A stretch of DNA of 64,000 nt, taken from JAJEEA01 sp965116765. GTDB lineage: Bacteria; Acidobacteriota; Vicinamibacteria; Vicinamibacterales; UBA8438. This document shows positions 16,523-25,558 of this stretch, piece after piece. The number at the start of each line of letters is the position of its first letter. Position 1 is the stretch's first letter. A model generated the notes under the pieces. It did not search any database. It worked only from the letters and a program-made list of their open reading frames with translations, and was not told the origin of the DNA. The translations under genes were made by a program, and so were the position numbers. The stretch spans positions 4,898,001-4,962,000 of the forward strand of contig OZ220718.1 of assembly GCA_965116765.1 (NCBI GenBank). Direction: 5' to 3'.

Positions 16523-17698
16523 ATGACCGAGACCACTCTCCTCCGGCGCATGGCCGACTTCGACCTGACCGACACCCAGCGGCAGGTGCGGGCGGCGGTG
16601 CGCGAGTTCGCCGAGCGCGAGATTCTGCCGACCGTCGAGCAGAACGAGCGCGACCGGCGCTATCCCCGAGAGCTGATCGCCAGGCTGGCCCCGCTGGGCT
16701 ACCTCGCACCCCTCATTCCCGAGGAGTACGGCGGCTCGTTCAGCGACGTGGTGACCTACGGCATCGTCTGCGAGGAGCTGGCCCGCGTCGACTGGGTGGT
16801 CGCCTCCGCCGTCTCGGTGGCCAACTCGCTGGTCGGCAGCGTGATCCTCAAGTTCGGGACCCCGGCGCAGCGGCAGCGGTGGCTCCCGCCGCTCGCGGCC
16901 GGCGAGATGCTGGCGTCGGCGTGCCTCACCGAGCCCGGCGGCGGCACCGATCTGGCCTCCCTGCGCACCCGCGCCCGCGCCGTCGACGGCGGGTGGGTGC
17001 TCGACGGCAGCAAGGTCTTCATCTCTCACGCGGCCGAGGCGGGGGTCTTTCTCGTGCCCGCCACCGTCGATCCCGAGCAGGGGCATCGCGGGGTCACCAT
17101 GTTTCTCGTCGAGCCGTCGGCCCCGGGCATCTCGATCGCCCCGCTGCCGATGCGCACCCTGCAGCGCGACAACATCGCCGAGGTCCATTTCTCGGAGGTC
17201 CGGGTGGGCGGCGACGCCCTCCTCGGCGAGGTGGGCCGGGGGTTCCCCGTTCTCGGCTCGGCCCTCGACACGGGGCGGTTCTCGGTGGCCGCCCGGTGCG
17301 TGGGCCAGGCGCAGCGCGCCATCGACCTCACCCTGCCCTACGCCCGCGAGCGGCGGGCGTTCGGCCAGGCGATCGGCGAGTTCCAGATGGTGCAGCAGAA
17401 GATAGCCGACATGATCTGCCGGACGGAGGCGGCGCGGGCGCTCGTCTACCGGCTCGGCCGGATGAAGGACGCGGGGGTGGAGCGGTGCTCGATGGAGGCG
17501 TCGATGGCCAAGCTCACCGCGAGCGAGGCGGCCACGCAGAACGCGCTCGACGCCATCCAGATCTTCGGGGGCTACGGGTTCTCGGCGGAGTACGAGGTCG
17601 GCCGGCTGCTGCTCGAGGCCAAGACCCTCGAGGTCGGCGAGGGGACCAGCGAGCTCCATCGCAAGCTGATCGCCGAGTTCAGCCTGGGGCTGCGCTGA
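16523..17698 (+). CDS. Acyl-CoA dehydrogenase
   Basis: FAD enzyme making the 2,3-double bond in an acyl-CoA. 391 aa from ATG 16523 (MTETTLLRRMADFDLTDTQR); ATG 16550 is a shorter alternative. Domains in order: N-terminal helices, the beta domain (ASACLTEPGGGTDLASLRTR, GGWVLDGSKVFISHA), then the C-terminal helices (RRAFGQAIGEFQMVQQKIAD, IQIFGGYGFSAEYEVGRLL). The catalytic Glu is in the classical place, GEGTSELHRK. This differs from the second acyl-CoA dehydrogenase at 33111. Chain-length specificity is not readable. No operon partner is obvious. Confidence 0.9.
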   Translation: MTETTLLRRMADFDLTDTQRQVRAAVREFAEREILPTVEQNERDRRYPRELIARLAPLGYLAPLIPEEYGGSFSDVVTYGIVCEELARVDWVVASAVSVANSLVGSVILKFGTPAQRQRWLPPLAAGEMLASACLTEPGGGTDLASLRTRARAVDGGWVLDGSKVFISHAAEAGVFLVPATVDPEQGHRGVTMFLVEPSAPGISIAPLPMRTLQRDNIAEVHFSEVRVGGDALLGEVGRGFPVLGSALDTGRFSVAARCVGQAQRAIDLTLPYARERRAFGQAIGEFQMVQQKIADMICRTEAARALVYRLGRMKDAGVERCSMEASMAKLTASEAATQNALDAIQIFGGYGFSAEYEVGRLLLEAKTLEVGEGTSELHRKLIAEFSLGLR

Positions 17699-17794
17699 CC
17701 TCCGCGCCGCGCGGGGTCGGCCGCGACCGGCCGCCCCGGGGAAGCCGGCGGCGCCGTCTTCCGTGAATACCGATCCTTCGTCGGCGTATGAGTC

Positions 17795-18174
17795 ATGACG
17801 ATGCGACACGAGGAGGCGGCGGCCCGGTCGTTGCCGAGAGTGCCCGCCCTGGCGTCCCGGGCGGTGCGCGTCTCCCTCTCCGTCGCCGCCGCGGTGCTCG
17901 GGCTCGGGGCGGCGGTGGCGTGGCTGGGGCCGATCCTCGTCGGGCAGATCGTCCGGCTGCTGAACTTCTCGGTGCAGGGATTCGTCTGGATCGTTGGCGG
18001 GCTCGAGCAGGGCCTCGACGCCTGGAGCCTCGCCGCCGAGATCGCGCGGGCGATCGGCGCCGGCCTGACCACGCCGGGGGTCGGCGGGGGATCGTCCTCA
18101 TCGAGATCGTCGGGGTCGCGGCGCTCTACGCGCTGCACCGGCTGCTGTCGAACGACAAAGGGGCGGGGCGATGA
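17795..18174 (+). CDS. Small integral membrane protein, one frameshift
   Basis: Starts ATG 17795. A basic N-terminus leads into two hydrophobic stretches (VSLSVAAAVLGLGAAVAWLG and ILVGQIVRLLNFSVQGFVWI). After AGLTTPGVG the frame breaks in the G run 18086-18090 and resumes as IVLIEIVGVAALYALHRLLS, a third membrane helix, ending NDKGAGR. About 126 aa when joined. The stop overlaps the next ATG (ATGA, 18171-18174), so the two genes are translationally coupled and probably work together at the envelope. No named family recognised. Confidence 0.6.
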
Positions 18175-19944
18175 TCAGGGGTACCGTCGGACGGAGCGCA
18201 ATGCCGTTCGCCTCGCGGACCGGCCGGCCGCAGCGGGGCGCCTGCCTCGGGCTCGTCGGCGTGCTCGCGGTGGGCGCGCCGCTGCTCGCGCAGCCTCCCG
18301 GGACCGAGGGGTTGCGGGACGAGGTGGAGGCCCAGTTCCGGGTGATCGCGACGGGCGGCGGCATCGGGTTGCTGCCGCGCGGCGACGACGGGGGCGTGGC
18401 GTTGATCGAGCTCCGGGGCGAGGCCGTCTACGTCGACGGCGACGGCCCGCTGAGCGTGCAGGGGCTGACCGACGCGCTCGGCGCCGCCGCCGCTCCACTG
18501 CTCCGGTTGCGGCGTCTCGACGCGGGTCGGCAGCGATCCGTTCTGGGGTTGCCGCCGGTCGCCGGCGTCGCCGATGACGATGCCGCCGCGGCGGCGGGCG
18601 CGGCCGTCGTCACCGCCGCCCCCGACGATACGGTTGCGGCAACCGCCGCCGCCCCCGACGATACGGTTGCGGCAACCGCCGCCGCCCCCGACGATACGGT
18701 TGCGGCAACCGCCGCCGCCCCCGACGACGGTTGCGGCAACCGCCGCCGCCCCCGACGATACGGTTGCGGCAACCGCCGCCGCCCCCGACGATACGGTTGC
18801 GGCAACCGCCGCCGCCCCCGCTTCGCCCGCCGCCGCCTCCGACCTCAGCGCCGAAGCCGCGGCTTCGGCGGCCCCCGTCGGCGGCGATGCCGCGGCTGAC
18901 GGCGCCGACGACGAAGCGAGGGGCCGAAGCGCTCCGCAGGCTTCCGTTGCCGCGGGGGCGGCCGCCGCCACGGAGCCGGCGCCGGAACCCCGCCGCCGTA
19001 GCGTGCGGCGCGACATCGTGCGCTTCGGCGGCTATGTTCACGTGCCCGCCGACGAGCGGCTGGTCGGCAACGTGGTCATGCTCGGGGGCGTCCTCCAGGT
19101 GGACGGAGAGGTCACCCGGGAGATCACCATGATCGGCGGGTCGGCGCAGTTCGGGCCCGAGGCGGTGGTCGGCCGCGAGGTCACCATGATCGGCGGCCGC
19201 GTGACGCGCCATCCCGATGCCCGTTTCGAGCGGGGCCTGAACGAGGTGGGATTCAACGGTTTCGACCTGGACATGGGCGGCCTCGACGGTTTCGGCAACG
19301 GGTTCTGGTGGCCGCGCCCGTCGAGGTTCTACCGCTCGTCGAACGACCTGATGGAGACGTTCATCCGGTTCGCGTTTCTCGGCCTCCTCGGGTCGGTGGT
19401 GCTGCTGGTCGCGTCTGGCAGCGCGCACCGCGTGGCCGACCGGGTGACCCGCGAGCCGGTCAAGGCCGGGGTCGTCGGGTTCTGCGCCCAGCTTCTGTTC
19501 CTTCCCCTGTTGATCATCGGGAGCGTGGCGCTCGTCATCACCCTCATCGGGATACCGCTGCTCGCATTGATGCCGCTGGTCGTGGTCGCGGCCCTGGTGG
19601 TCCTCCTGCTCGGATTCACCGGCGTCGTCCAGCTCGTCAGCCGGCTGTTCGCCGGGGGGCAGCGGTCCGACCTCGCGCTGTTCTGGGTCGGCCTGGTGCT
19701 GTTGATGGCTCCCGCGCTCTTCGGCGACGCGCTGGACATGGTCGGCGGGCCGTTCCGCTTCTTCGCGGTGATTCTCGGCGTGACCGGCTTCCTGGTCGAG
19801 TACCTGGCCTGGACCGCGGGCTCCGGGGCGGTCATCCTGAACTGGTTCGGCGGCGACCCGACGGCCGCCGCGGGGCCGCCGCCGCCCATCCCGTCCCCGG
19901 CTTCGCCGTCGCCGCCCCTGCCCCCGCCCGCGAGCCCCGCCTGA
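18171..19944 (+). CDS. Repeat-bearing membrane protein with polymer-forming (bactofilin-like) middle, frameshift inside the repeat
   Basis: Starts ATG 18171 with a Sec leader (GACLGLVGVLAVGAPLLAQ). A soluble N-domain follows (VIATGGGIGLLPRGDD), then six copies of an 11-residue repeat DDTVAATAAAP. The first three are in the starting frame, the last two in the frame of the C-terminal part, because the fourth DNA unit lacks two bases. Beyond it come a stacked short-repeat region (VGNVVMLGGVLQVDGEVTRE, ITMIGGSAQFGPEAVVGREV), as in bactofilin-like beta-helices, and at least four C-terminal membrane helices (FLGLLGSVVLLVASG, LLFLPLLIIGSVALVITLIG and others). It ends in a Pro-rich tail. As sequenced, the starting frame ends at 18899. 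Either a real off state or an indel. Confidence 0.72.
18624..18819 (+). repeat. Six-unit 33-bp coding tandem repeat
   Basis: Units begin at 18624, 18657, 18690, 18723, 18754 and 18787. Each is 33 bp and starts GACGATACGGTTGCGGCAAC, except the fourth, which is 31 bp because TA is missing at about 18727. The unit encodes DDTVAATAAAP. Copies are almost identical, so the array is young or homogenised. Confidence 0.93.
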
Positions 19945-19987
19945 CCGCCGCCGGCGCGCGGACGGTCCGGAGGCCGCCGGCGGGCGA

Positions 19988-20550
19988 TCAGCGGCCGGAG
20001 CCGCCGGCCGGTTCCACCCGGACCTCGCGCAGGAACGCCCCGAACGCCGCGTCCCAGCGGGCGATGGTGCGGGCGGGTCCCGTGAGCTTGAAGAACCACG
20101 GGCCGACCGGGCTCTCCACCACCGCCGCCAGCAGTCGGAAGTCCGGCTTGTCGAGGCGCTCGGCCGCCCCCGGGCGGACCGCCGCCACGTAGGTGCCGGG
20201 CACGTCGAGGAGGGTGACGTCGAGCCCGTTGGCGTCGAACGCGGTCGTCGCCGCGACCTCGAAGGACGAGCGCCCGTCCGGCTGCTCCATCTGGCCGATC
20301 CAGCGCTGCAGGTTGGCGTCGACCGTCCCGCCGCTCCCCCCGAAGTAGAACACCACCAGCTCGCCGTCCTCGGGGTCGCCGGGACCCTCGGCAGCCGGAA
20401 CTGCGCGACCCGCATCGGCGACGCGGCGGGCTCCTCGACCCACTCGGCCGGCGGGTCGTAGCGCAACGCGGGCTGGGCCGCGGCGGGCGCGGCGAGGGCC
20501 CCCGCGAGGACGGCGATCAGGGTTGGGCGGAACGGCGGGCGGCTGGGCAT
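19988..20550 (-). CDS. Exported protein of unknown function, one frameshift
   Basis: Start ATG 20550 with a signal peptide (TLIAVLAGALAAPAAAQ). The mature chain begins ALRYDPPAEWVEEPAASPMR. At about 20385-20400 the frame changes and continues AAEGPGDPEDGELVVFYFGG, GGTVDANLQRWIGQMEQPDG and finally VGPWFFKLTGPARTIARWDA, ending VEPAGGSGR. About 187 aa when joined. The pattern of a short exported protein with WIGQ and PWFFKLTGP motifs is one I associate with conserved acidobacterial and planctomycete secreted proteins of unknown role. No catalytic residues recognised. Confidence 0.65.
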
Positions 20551-20582
20551 GGCGCGATCGTACCATGGGACCCGGCCGCAGT

Positions 20583-21011
20583 ATGATCCGTCCGGTGATC
20601 ACGACGACCCGTCACCACGTGGAGACCACCGGCCAGGGGGACGTGCACGACATCACCGCCCTCGTGGCCCGGGTGGTGACCGAGTCCGGCCTGTCGAGCG
20701 GCCTCGCGACGGCCAGCGTCGTCGGATCGACGGCGGTGGTGACCACCATCGAGTTCGAGCCGGGCGCGGTCGCGGACCTGAACCGGCTCCTCGACCGGCT
20801 CGCGCCGCGCGACGGCGACTATGCCCACCACGCGCGGTGGGGAGACGACAACGGTTCCAGCCACGTGCGGGCGGCCCTGATGGGGCCCTCCCTCACCCTC
20901 CCGTTCGAGCGGGGGGAGCTGCTCCTGGGCACGTGGCAGCAGATAGTGCTGCTCGAATGCGACACCCGACCCCGGCGTCGGCCGTTCGTCGTCCAGCTCA
21001 TGGGCGAGTAG
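20583..21011 (+). CDS. yjbQ: YjbQ/UPF0047 family protein
   Basis: A 142-aa member of the YjbQ family, which has weak thiamine-phosphate synthase activity in some bacteria. Start ATG 20583 (MIRPVITTTRHHVETTGQGD). Family marks are VHDITALVARVV, TAVVTTIEFEPGAVADLNRL, DDNGSSHVRAALMGPSLTLP with the conserved histidines, and LLLGTWQQIVLLECDTRPRR. Normal length and intact. The gene is divergent from the exported protein at 20550 and is followed directly by a dispersed repeat hairpin. The physiological role in this organism is not known. Confidence 0.9.
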   Translation: MIRPVITTTRHHVETTGQGDVHDITALVARVVTESGLSSGLATASVVGSTAVVTTIEFEPGAVADLNRLLDRLAPRDGDYAHHARWGDDNGSSHVRAALMGPSLTLPFERGELLLGTWQQIVLLECDTRPRRRPFVVQLMGE

Positions 21012-21095
21012 GACTCCGCCCCGTGGAGACGGGGCGGAATCCTGGAGGGTTGGCCGGGCGCCGACCGCAGCCGAGGGCGGGCCGGGAGCCCGCGC
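21009..21095 (+). repeat. Dispersed hairpin-tail repeat, copy 8
   Basis: Hairpin 21009-21044 (TAGGACTCCGCCCCGT against ACGGGGCGGAATCCTGG), tail with GGAGGGTTGGCCGGGCG and GCAGCCGAGGGCG. The hairpin overlaps the stop codon of yjbQ, the closest gene-end coupling seen. Confidence 0.8.
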
Positions 21096-21102
21096 CGTCA
21101 CC

Positions 21103-22433
21103 ATGATGCTCGAATGGACCCGGGAGACGCTCGACAACGGCCTCGACGTCATCGTGCACGAGGACCGCCGGTGTCCCATCGTGGCCGTGAACCTCTGGTA
21201 CCACGTCGGCTCCCGGAACGAGTCTCCCGGCCGGACCGGGCTCGCCCACCTGTTCGAGCACCTGATGTTCGAGGGCTCTCTCCATCACGACGCCAACTAC
21301 TTCACGCCGCTGCAGGAGGCCGGGGCCGCCGTCAACGGGTCGACGAGCTGCGACCGCACGAACTACTGGGAGGTCGTCCCCGCGAACGCCCTCGATCTCG
21401 CCCTGTGGCTCGAGTCCGACCGCATGGGGCACCTGCTGCCGGTCCTGACCGCCGAGAAGTTCGACAATCAGCGCGAGGTGGTCCTGAACGAGCGCCGGCA
21501 GCAGTACGAGAACCGGCCCTACGGGATGGCCCTGATGGCCCTCATGGCCGCCCTCTTCCCGCCGGAACATCCGTATCACTGGACGACCATCGGGGAGGTC
21601 GCGGACCTCCGGGCCGCCACCCTCGAGGACGCCCGCGCGTTCTTCCGCGCGTGGTATCACCCCGGCAACGCCTCGTTGACGGTGGCCGGCGACGTCGAGA
21701 CGGGGGCGGCGATGGCGGCGGTGCGGCGCCACTTCGAGGAGATTCCCGACGGGCCGCCCGGGTCCCGCGCGGGGCGGCCGCGGGACGGGTCGTCGGCGCC
21801 GGTCTCGCCGGACCCGCCGGGGGGGAAAGACGTCTGCTGCTCGAGGACCGCGTGGAGCTGCCGCGGCTGTACCTGGCCTGGCGGACGCCGGCGCTCTTCG
21901 ACGAGGGCGACGCCGGGATGGACCTGCTCGCCCACGTCCTCGCCGGCGGCAAGACCTCGCGGCTGTACCGGGCGCTGGTGCACGACCGCCGCATCGCCAC
22001 CGACGTCAGCGCCGCCCAGGGCTCGCGGGAGCTGAGCGGCTGGTTCTGCATCACCGCGACGGCCGCCCCCGGCCGCGGCCTCGCCGACCTCGACGACGTG
22101 ATTCGCGGCGAGCTCGCCGCCCTCGCCGGGGACGGTCCCGACGCGGACGAGCTCGAGCGCGCCCTCGCCCAGGTGGAGGCGCAGTTCGTGTACGGCCTCC
22201 AGACGGTGGGCGGATTCCACGGCCGCTCCGACCAGCTCAACGCCTACAACGTCTACACCGGCGACCCGGGGTTCCTGGGCCGCGACCTCGCCCGCTATCG
22301 CGAGGCGGGCACGGCCCACGTCCGCGACCTCGCCCGGCGGCTGACGCCGGGCGGCCGGGTGGCGCTCAGCATCGTGCCGGCCGGCGAATCGGCGCGGGGC
22401 CTGGCCGGATCGGCCCGGGCGGAGGTCTCGTGA
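21103..22433 (+). CDS. M16 zinc peptidase, catalytic subunit, one frameshift
   Basis: Processing-peptidase/pitrilysin-like metalloprotease. Start ATG 21103. The inverted zinc motif HXXEH is HLFEH in RTGLAHLFEHLMFEG near residue 60. The downstream Glu ligand is in NQREVVLNERRQQYENRPYG. The chain breaks in the seven-G run 21819-21825 and resumes LLLEDRVELPRLYLAWRTPA, then LLAHVLAGGKTSRLYRALVH, the M16 C-domain. About 443 aa when joined. Its stop overlaps the GTG start of the next gene by 4 bp, so the two subunits are coupled and probably form the usual active/inactive heterodimer. No signal peptide is seen at this start. Confidence 0.86.
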
Positions 22434-23826
22434 CGACGGCGGTGGACCGGACGCGGCTGCCCCGGCCGGGCCCCGCCCCGGCGGCGCGGTTCCCCGCCGT
22501 GGCCAGACGGCGCCTGGCCTCGGGCATGGCCCTGCGCACGGGCCGGCATCCGGGCCCGCCGGTGGTCCACTGGCTGTTGCTGTGGACCGCCGGCGCCGCC
22601 GCGGACCCCCCGGCGCAGCCGGGCCTCGCCGCTCTCGCCGCGGACCTCCTCGACGAAGGCACCGAGGCGCGGTCCGTCCTCGAGCTGCACGGCGCCCTCG
22701 ACCGCCTCGGCGCGCGGCTCGGCGTGCAGGTCGGCGCGGACGCGACGATGGTGTCCCTCACCACCCTCGAGCACCATGCCGCCGAGGGGCTGGCCCTGCT
22801 CTTCGAGATCGTGACGCGCCCCCGTTTCGCGGCCGGCGACTTCGACCGGGTGCGCGACCTCCGGCGCAGCCGGGTGCGGCAGATGCGCACGGTTCCCGCC
22901 GCCGTCGCGGAGCGCGTCTACCTGGAGACCCTGTACGGCGAGCACCCGTACGGACACCTCGGCATCGGCACCGACGAAGCGCTGTCGCGGATGACCGTCG
23001 ACGACGTCCGGCGCTTCCACCGCGAGCGGTACCGCCTCGGCGCCGCGACGCTGATCGCGACGGGGCCTCTCTCGGACGAGGCCTTCGCCGACCTGGCGGA
23101 GCGGGCGGTGGAGAAGCTGCCGGCGGGGGCGGCGGATGCGCGGGAGCCCGACGCCGTCTCCGACGCCGGCGCCCCGGGGCCGCCGCCGGCCCGGCTCGTG
23201 CTCGTCGACCGCCCGGGGGCGGTGCAGTCGGAGCTGCGCATCGGCCACGTGGCGGCGCCCCGCCGGACTCCCGACTATCATGCGCTGCAGGTGCTCAACA
23301 TGGTGCTGGGCGGCCAGTTCGTGAGCCGCCTCAACCGGAGCCTGCGCGAGGAGAAGGGGTACACCTACGGGTGCGGACGGCGTTCCAGTTCCGGCGGGCG
23401 CCGGGTCCGTTCGTCATGCAGGGCAGCGTTCAGGCCGACGCCACGGTCGAGGCGATCCGCGAGGTGCTCGACGAGATGGACGGTCTCGGCGGCCGGCGGC
23501 CGGCGACGCCGCCCGAGCTCGACCTGGCGCGGTCGGCCCTGACCCGGGGGTTCGCGCGGGGGTTCGAGACGGCGGGGCAGGTGGCCCGGGGCGTCGCCCA
23601 GCTCGTGCAGTACGATCTGCCGGCCGACGAGCACGACCGGTTCGTGCCCGCGGTGGCCGCGGTGGACGGGGCGGCGGTGACCGCGGCCGCCGCGCGACAC
23701 CTGCGGCCCGACCGCGCGGTCGTGGTGGTGGTGGGGCCCGCGGCGCAGCTGGAGCGGGGGCTCGGCACGCTGTCGCTCGGCGATCCGCAACGGGTGGACG
23801 AGCGGGGCCGGGAGTCTGCGTCGTAG
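22430..23826 (+). CDS. M16 peptidase-like non-catalytic partner, one frameshift
   Basis: Second M16 protein. It has the M16 fold pattern (RRRLASGMALRTGRHPGPPV, LYGEHPYGHLGIGTDEALSR, ALQVLNMVLGGQFVSRLNRS, LREEKGYTYG) but no HXXEH, so it should be the inactive partner of the upstream enzyme. The frame breaks at the GGG run 23369-23371 after GYTYG and resumes VRTAFQFRRAPGPFVMQGSV, a typical M16 continuation. The GTG start overlaps the previous stop. The last residues (DERGRESAS) and the stop come from a dispersed repeat copy. So the repeat either truncated or replaced the natural C-terminus. Confidence 0.82.
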
Positions 23827-23880
23827 AACCGGTGCGGACTCCTGGAGCGTGGGTTCGGCGCCGGGCGGGGCCGCAGGCGA
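23809..23880 (+). repeat. Dispersed hairpin-tail repeat, copy 9
   Basis: Hairpin 23809-23844 (CGGGAGTCTGCGTCGT, then ACCGGTGCGGACTCCTGG), tail from 23845. It overlaps the 3' end and stop codon of the M16 partner gene, and its tail leads into the tandem array that follows. Confidence 0.8.
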
Positions 23881-24076
23881 CGATCGGCGGGCTGGCGCCG
23901 TGCCGCCGGTTGGTCGCCGGGCGGGGCCGCGGGCGACGATTGGCGGGCTGGCGCCGTGCCGCCGGTTGGTCGCCGGGCGGGGCCGCGGGCGACGATTGGC
24001 GAACTGGCGCCGTACCGCCGGTTGGTCGCCGGGCGGGGCCGCGGGCGACGATTTGGCGGGCTGGCGCCGTGCCGCC
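23852..24076 (+). repeat. 56-bp tandem array built from the repeat tail
   Basis: About four units. Three exact starts (GGTTGGTCGCCGGGCGGGGC) stand at 23908, 23964 and 24020, 56 bp apart, and one diverged unit begins near 23852. The unit is tail sequence (GGTTGG, CCGCGGGCGACGA) plus GGCGGGCTGGCGCCGTGCCG. It fills most of the 334-bp gene-free stretch before the alcohol dehydrogenase. Confidence 0.9.
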
Positions 24077-24160
24077 CGCGGCAGGGCGGCGCCGCCGGCC
24101 GGCGCGGTCGGGCGTGGCACGGCGGCCGCCGGCGGGGAGAGTGCCAGGGAGATTGCGAGG

Positions 24161-25177
24161 ATGAAGGCTGTCCGCTTCCACGAGCACGGCGGGCTCGACG
24201 TGCTGCGGTGCGAGGAGGTTCCCGATCCGGAGCCGGCGCCGGGCGAGGTGCTGGTGCGCGTGCGCGCGTGCGCCCTCAACCATCTCGACCTGTGGCAGCG
24301 CCGCGGCATTCCCGGGGTGCCGCTGCCCCACTGCCCCGGTACCGACATCGCCGGCGAGGTGGTTCGGGGCGAGGCCCCCGGGGTCGGCGAGGGGGTGCGC
24401 GTCCTCCTGCAGCCGGGCATCAGCTGCGGCCGCTGCGTCGCCTGCCTCAACGGCCGGGACAACCTGTGCCGGAGCTTCGGCCTCGTCGGCCACCAGTCGG
24501 AGGGCGGCTACGCCGAGCTCGTCACCGTCCCCGTCGAGAACGTGGTGCCGATCCCGGACGGCATCGGATTCCTGGAGGCGGCGGCGTTCCCCCTCACGTT
24601 CCTCACCGCGTGGCATATGCTGGTGACCAGGGCGCAGCTGCGGCCGGGAGAGACGGTCCTCGTCCTCGCCGGCGGCAGCGGCGTGGGGCAGGCCGCGATT
24701 CAGGTGGCGCGGGCCCAGGGCGCCCGCATCATCGCCACCGCCGGCTCGCCCGAGAAGATCGAGCGGGCCAGGGAGCTGGGGGCCCACGAGGTCATCGACC
24801 ACTACGAGGAGGACATCGCCCGGGAGGTACGGCGTTTCACCGACCGCCGGGGCGTCGACGTGGTCTTCGAGCACGTCGGGCAGGCCACGTGGGAGCAGTC
24901 GACGAAGAGCCTGCGGCGGGGTGGGCGCCTCGTCACCTGCGGGGCCACCACCGGCCCCGTGGGGTCGCTCGACATCCGGCACCTGTTCACGCGGCAGATC
25001 TCGCTGATGGGCTGCTACGTCGGGTCGAAGGGGGAGCTGCTCGAGGCGGCGGAGCTGTTCTTCGAGGGCCGTTTCGCGCCCGTCGTCGACCGGACCTACC
25101 CGCTCGACGAGGCGGCCGAGGCCCAGCGTCGGCTGGAGGACCACGCCCAGTTCGGAAAGGTGGTTCTGGTGCCCTGA
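24161..25177 (+). CDS. Zinc-containing alcohol dehydrogenase / quinone oxidoreductase family
   Basis: Medium-chain NAD(P)H dehydrogenase, 338 aa from ATG 24161 (MKAVRFHEHGGLDVLRCEEV). N-terminal GroES-like domain: CALNHLDLWQRRGIPGVPLP, HCPGTDIAGEVV. The structural-zinc loop carries four cysteines (GISCGRCVACLNGRDNLC). The Rossmann domain has VLVLAGGSGVGQAAIQVARA. The upstream reading frame is only repeat array, so ATG 24161 with the purine-rich agggag ahead is the start. The catalytic zinc Cys position is CALNHLD. The substrate is not determined; family members act on alcohols, enones or sorbitol-like compounds. Confidence 0.9.
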   Translation: MKAVRFHEHGGLDVLRCEEVPDPEPAPGEVLVRVRACALNHLDLWQRRGIPGVPLPHCPGTDIAGEVVRGEAPGVGEGVRVLLQPGISCGRCVACLNGRDNLCRSFGLVGHQSEGGYAELVTVPVENVVPIPDGIGFLEAAAFPLTFLTAWHMLVTRAQLRPGETVLVLAGGSGVGQAAIQVARAQGARIIATAGSPEKIERARELGAHEVIDHYEEDIAREVRRFTDRRGVDVVFEHVGQATWEQSTKSLRRGGRLVTCGATTGPVGSLDIRHLFTRQISLMGCYVGSKGELLEAAELFFEGRFAPVVDRTYPLDEAAEAQRRLEDHAQFGKVVLVP

Positions 25178-25226
25178 GCGCGGTTCGGGGAAACCAATCC
25201 CCGCGATTTCGCGTCCTAAGGGATCG

Positions 25227-25451
25227 ATGTCCGGGAGTACGTCCATGCGGAGCCTCGCCCGGATCAGCGTGAGCATCGTCGGCGTCGTCGGCGTGCTGGC
25301 GGTCACGGTGGCCGGGGCCACGATCTGGCTGCTGCTGACCGATCCCGTCACGGTGGCCGACGCGGTCAGCGAGGAGGACGTCACTCCCCTCGTCCGCGAG
25401 CTGGCCGCGGTCGTCTACGAGGCCATCCGGCGTCTCCTCGGTTATCTCTAG
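25227..25451 (+). CDS. Small single-span membrane protein
   Basis: A 74-aa ORF with one strong membrane helix (VSIVGVVGVLAVTVAGATIW) and a C-terminal amphipathic part (VTPLVRELAAVVYEAIRRLL). ATG 25227 or ATG 25245 may be the start. The stop TAG at 25449-25451 is the first base triplet of a MITE inverted repeat. The natural C-terminus may therefore have been cut by the insertion. Unknown function; it might be a real small membrane protein. Confidence 0.5.
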   Translation: MSGSTSMRSLARISVSIVGVVGVLAVTVAGATIWLLLTDPVTVADAVSEEDVTPLVRELAAVVYEAIRRLLGYL

Positions 25452-25558
25452 TGCTGCGTCACGCCATAATTTTCGGGCACGGGCCTGACCTTATGGCTAC
25501 ATCATCAACGACTTGCCAGCACCGCATACCCGAACTTTTGGCTGTGGCGATGCACTAG
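25448..25558. mobile_element. 111-bp MITE-like element
   Basis: Imperfect 30-bp terminal inverted repeats. The left end reads CTAGTGCTGCGTCACGCC; the right end read in reverse starts CTAGTGCATCGCCACAGCC. Both continue to TTCGGG. TA at both tips would fit the TA target duplication of IS630/mariner-type elements. There is no coding capacity; the inside is A/T-richer than the neighbourhood. It is followed directly by two dispersed repeat copies. Confidence 0.7.
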
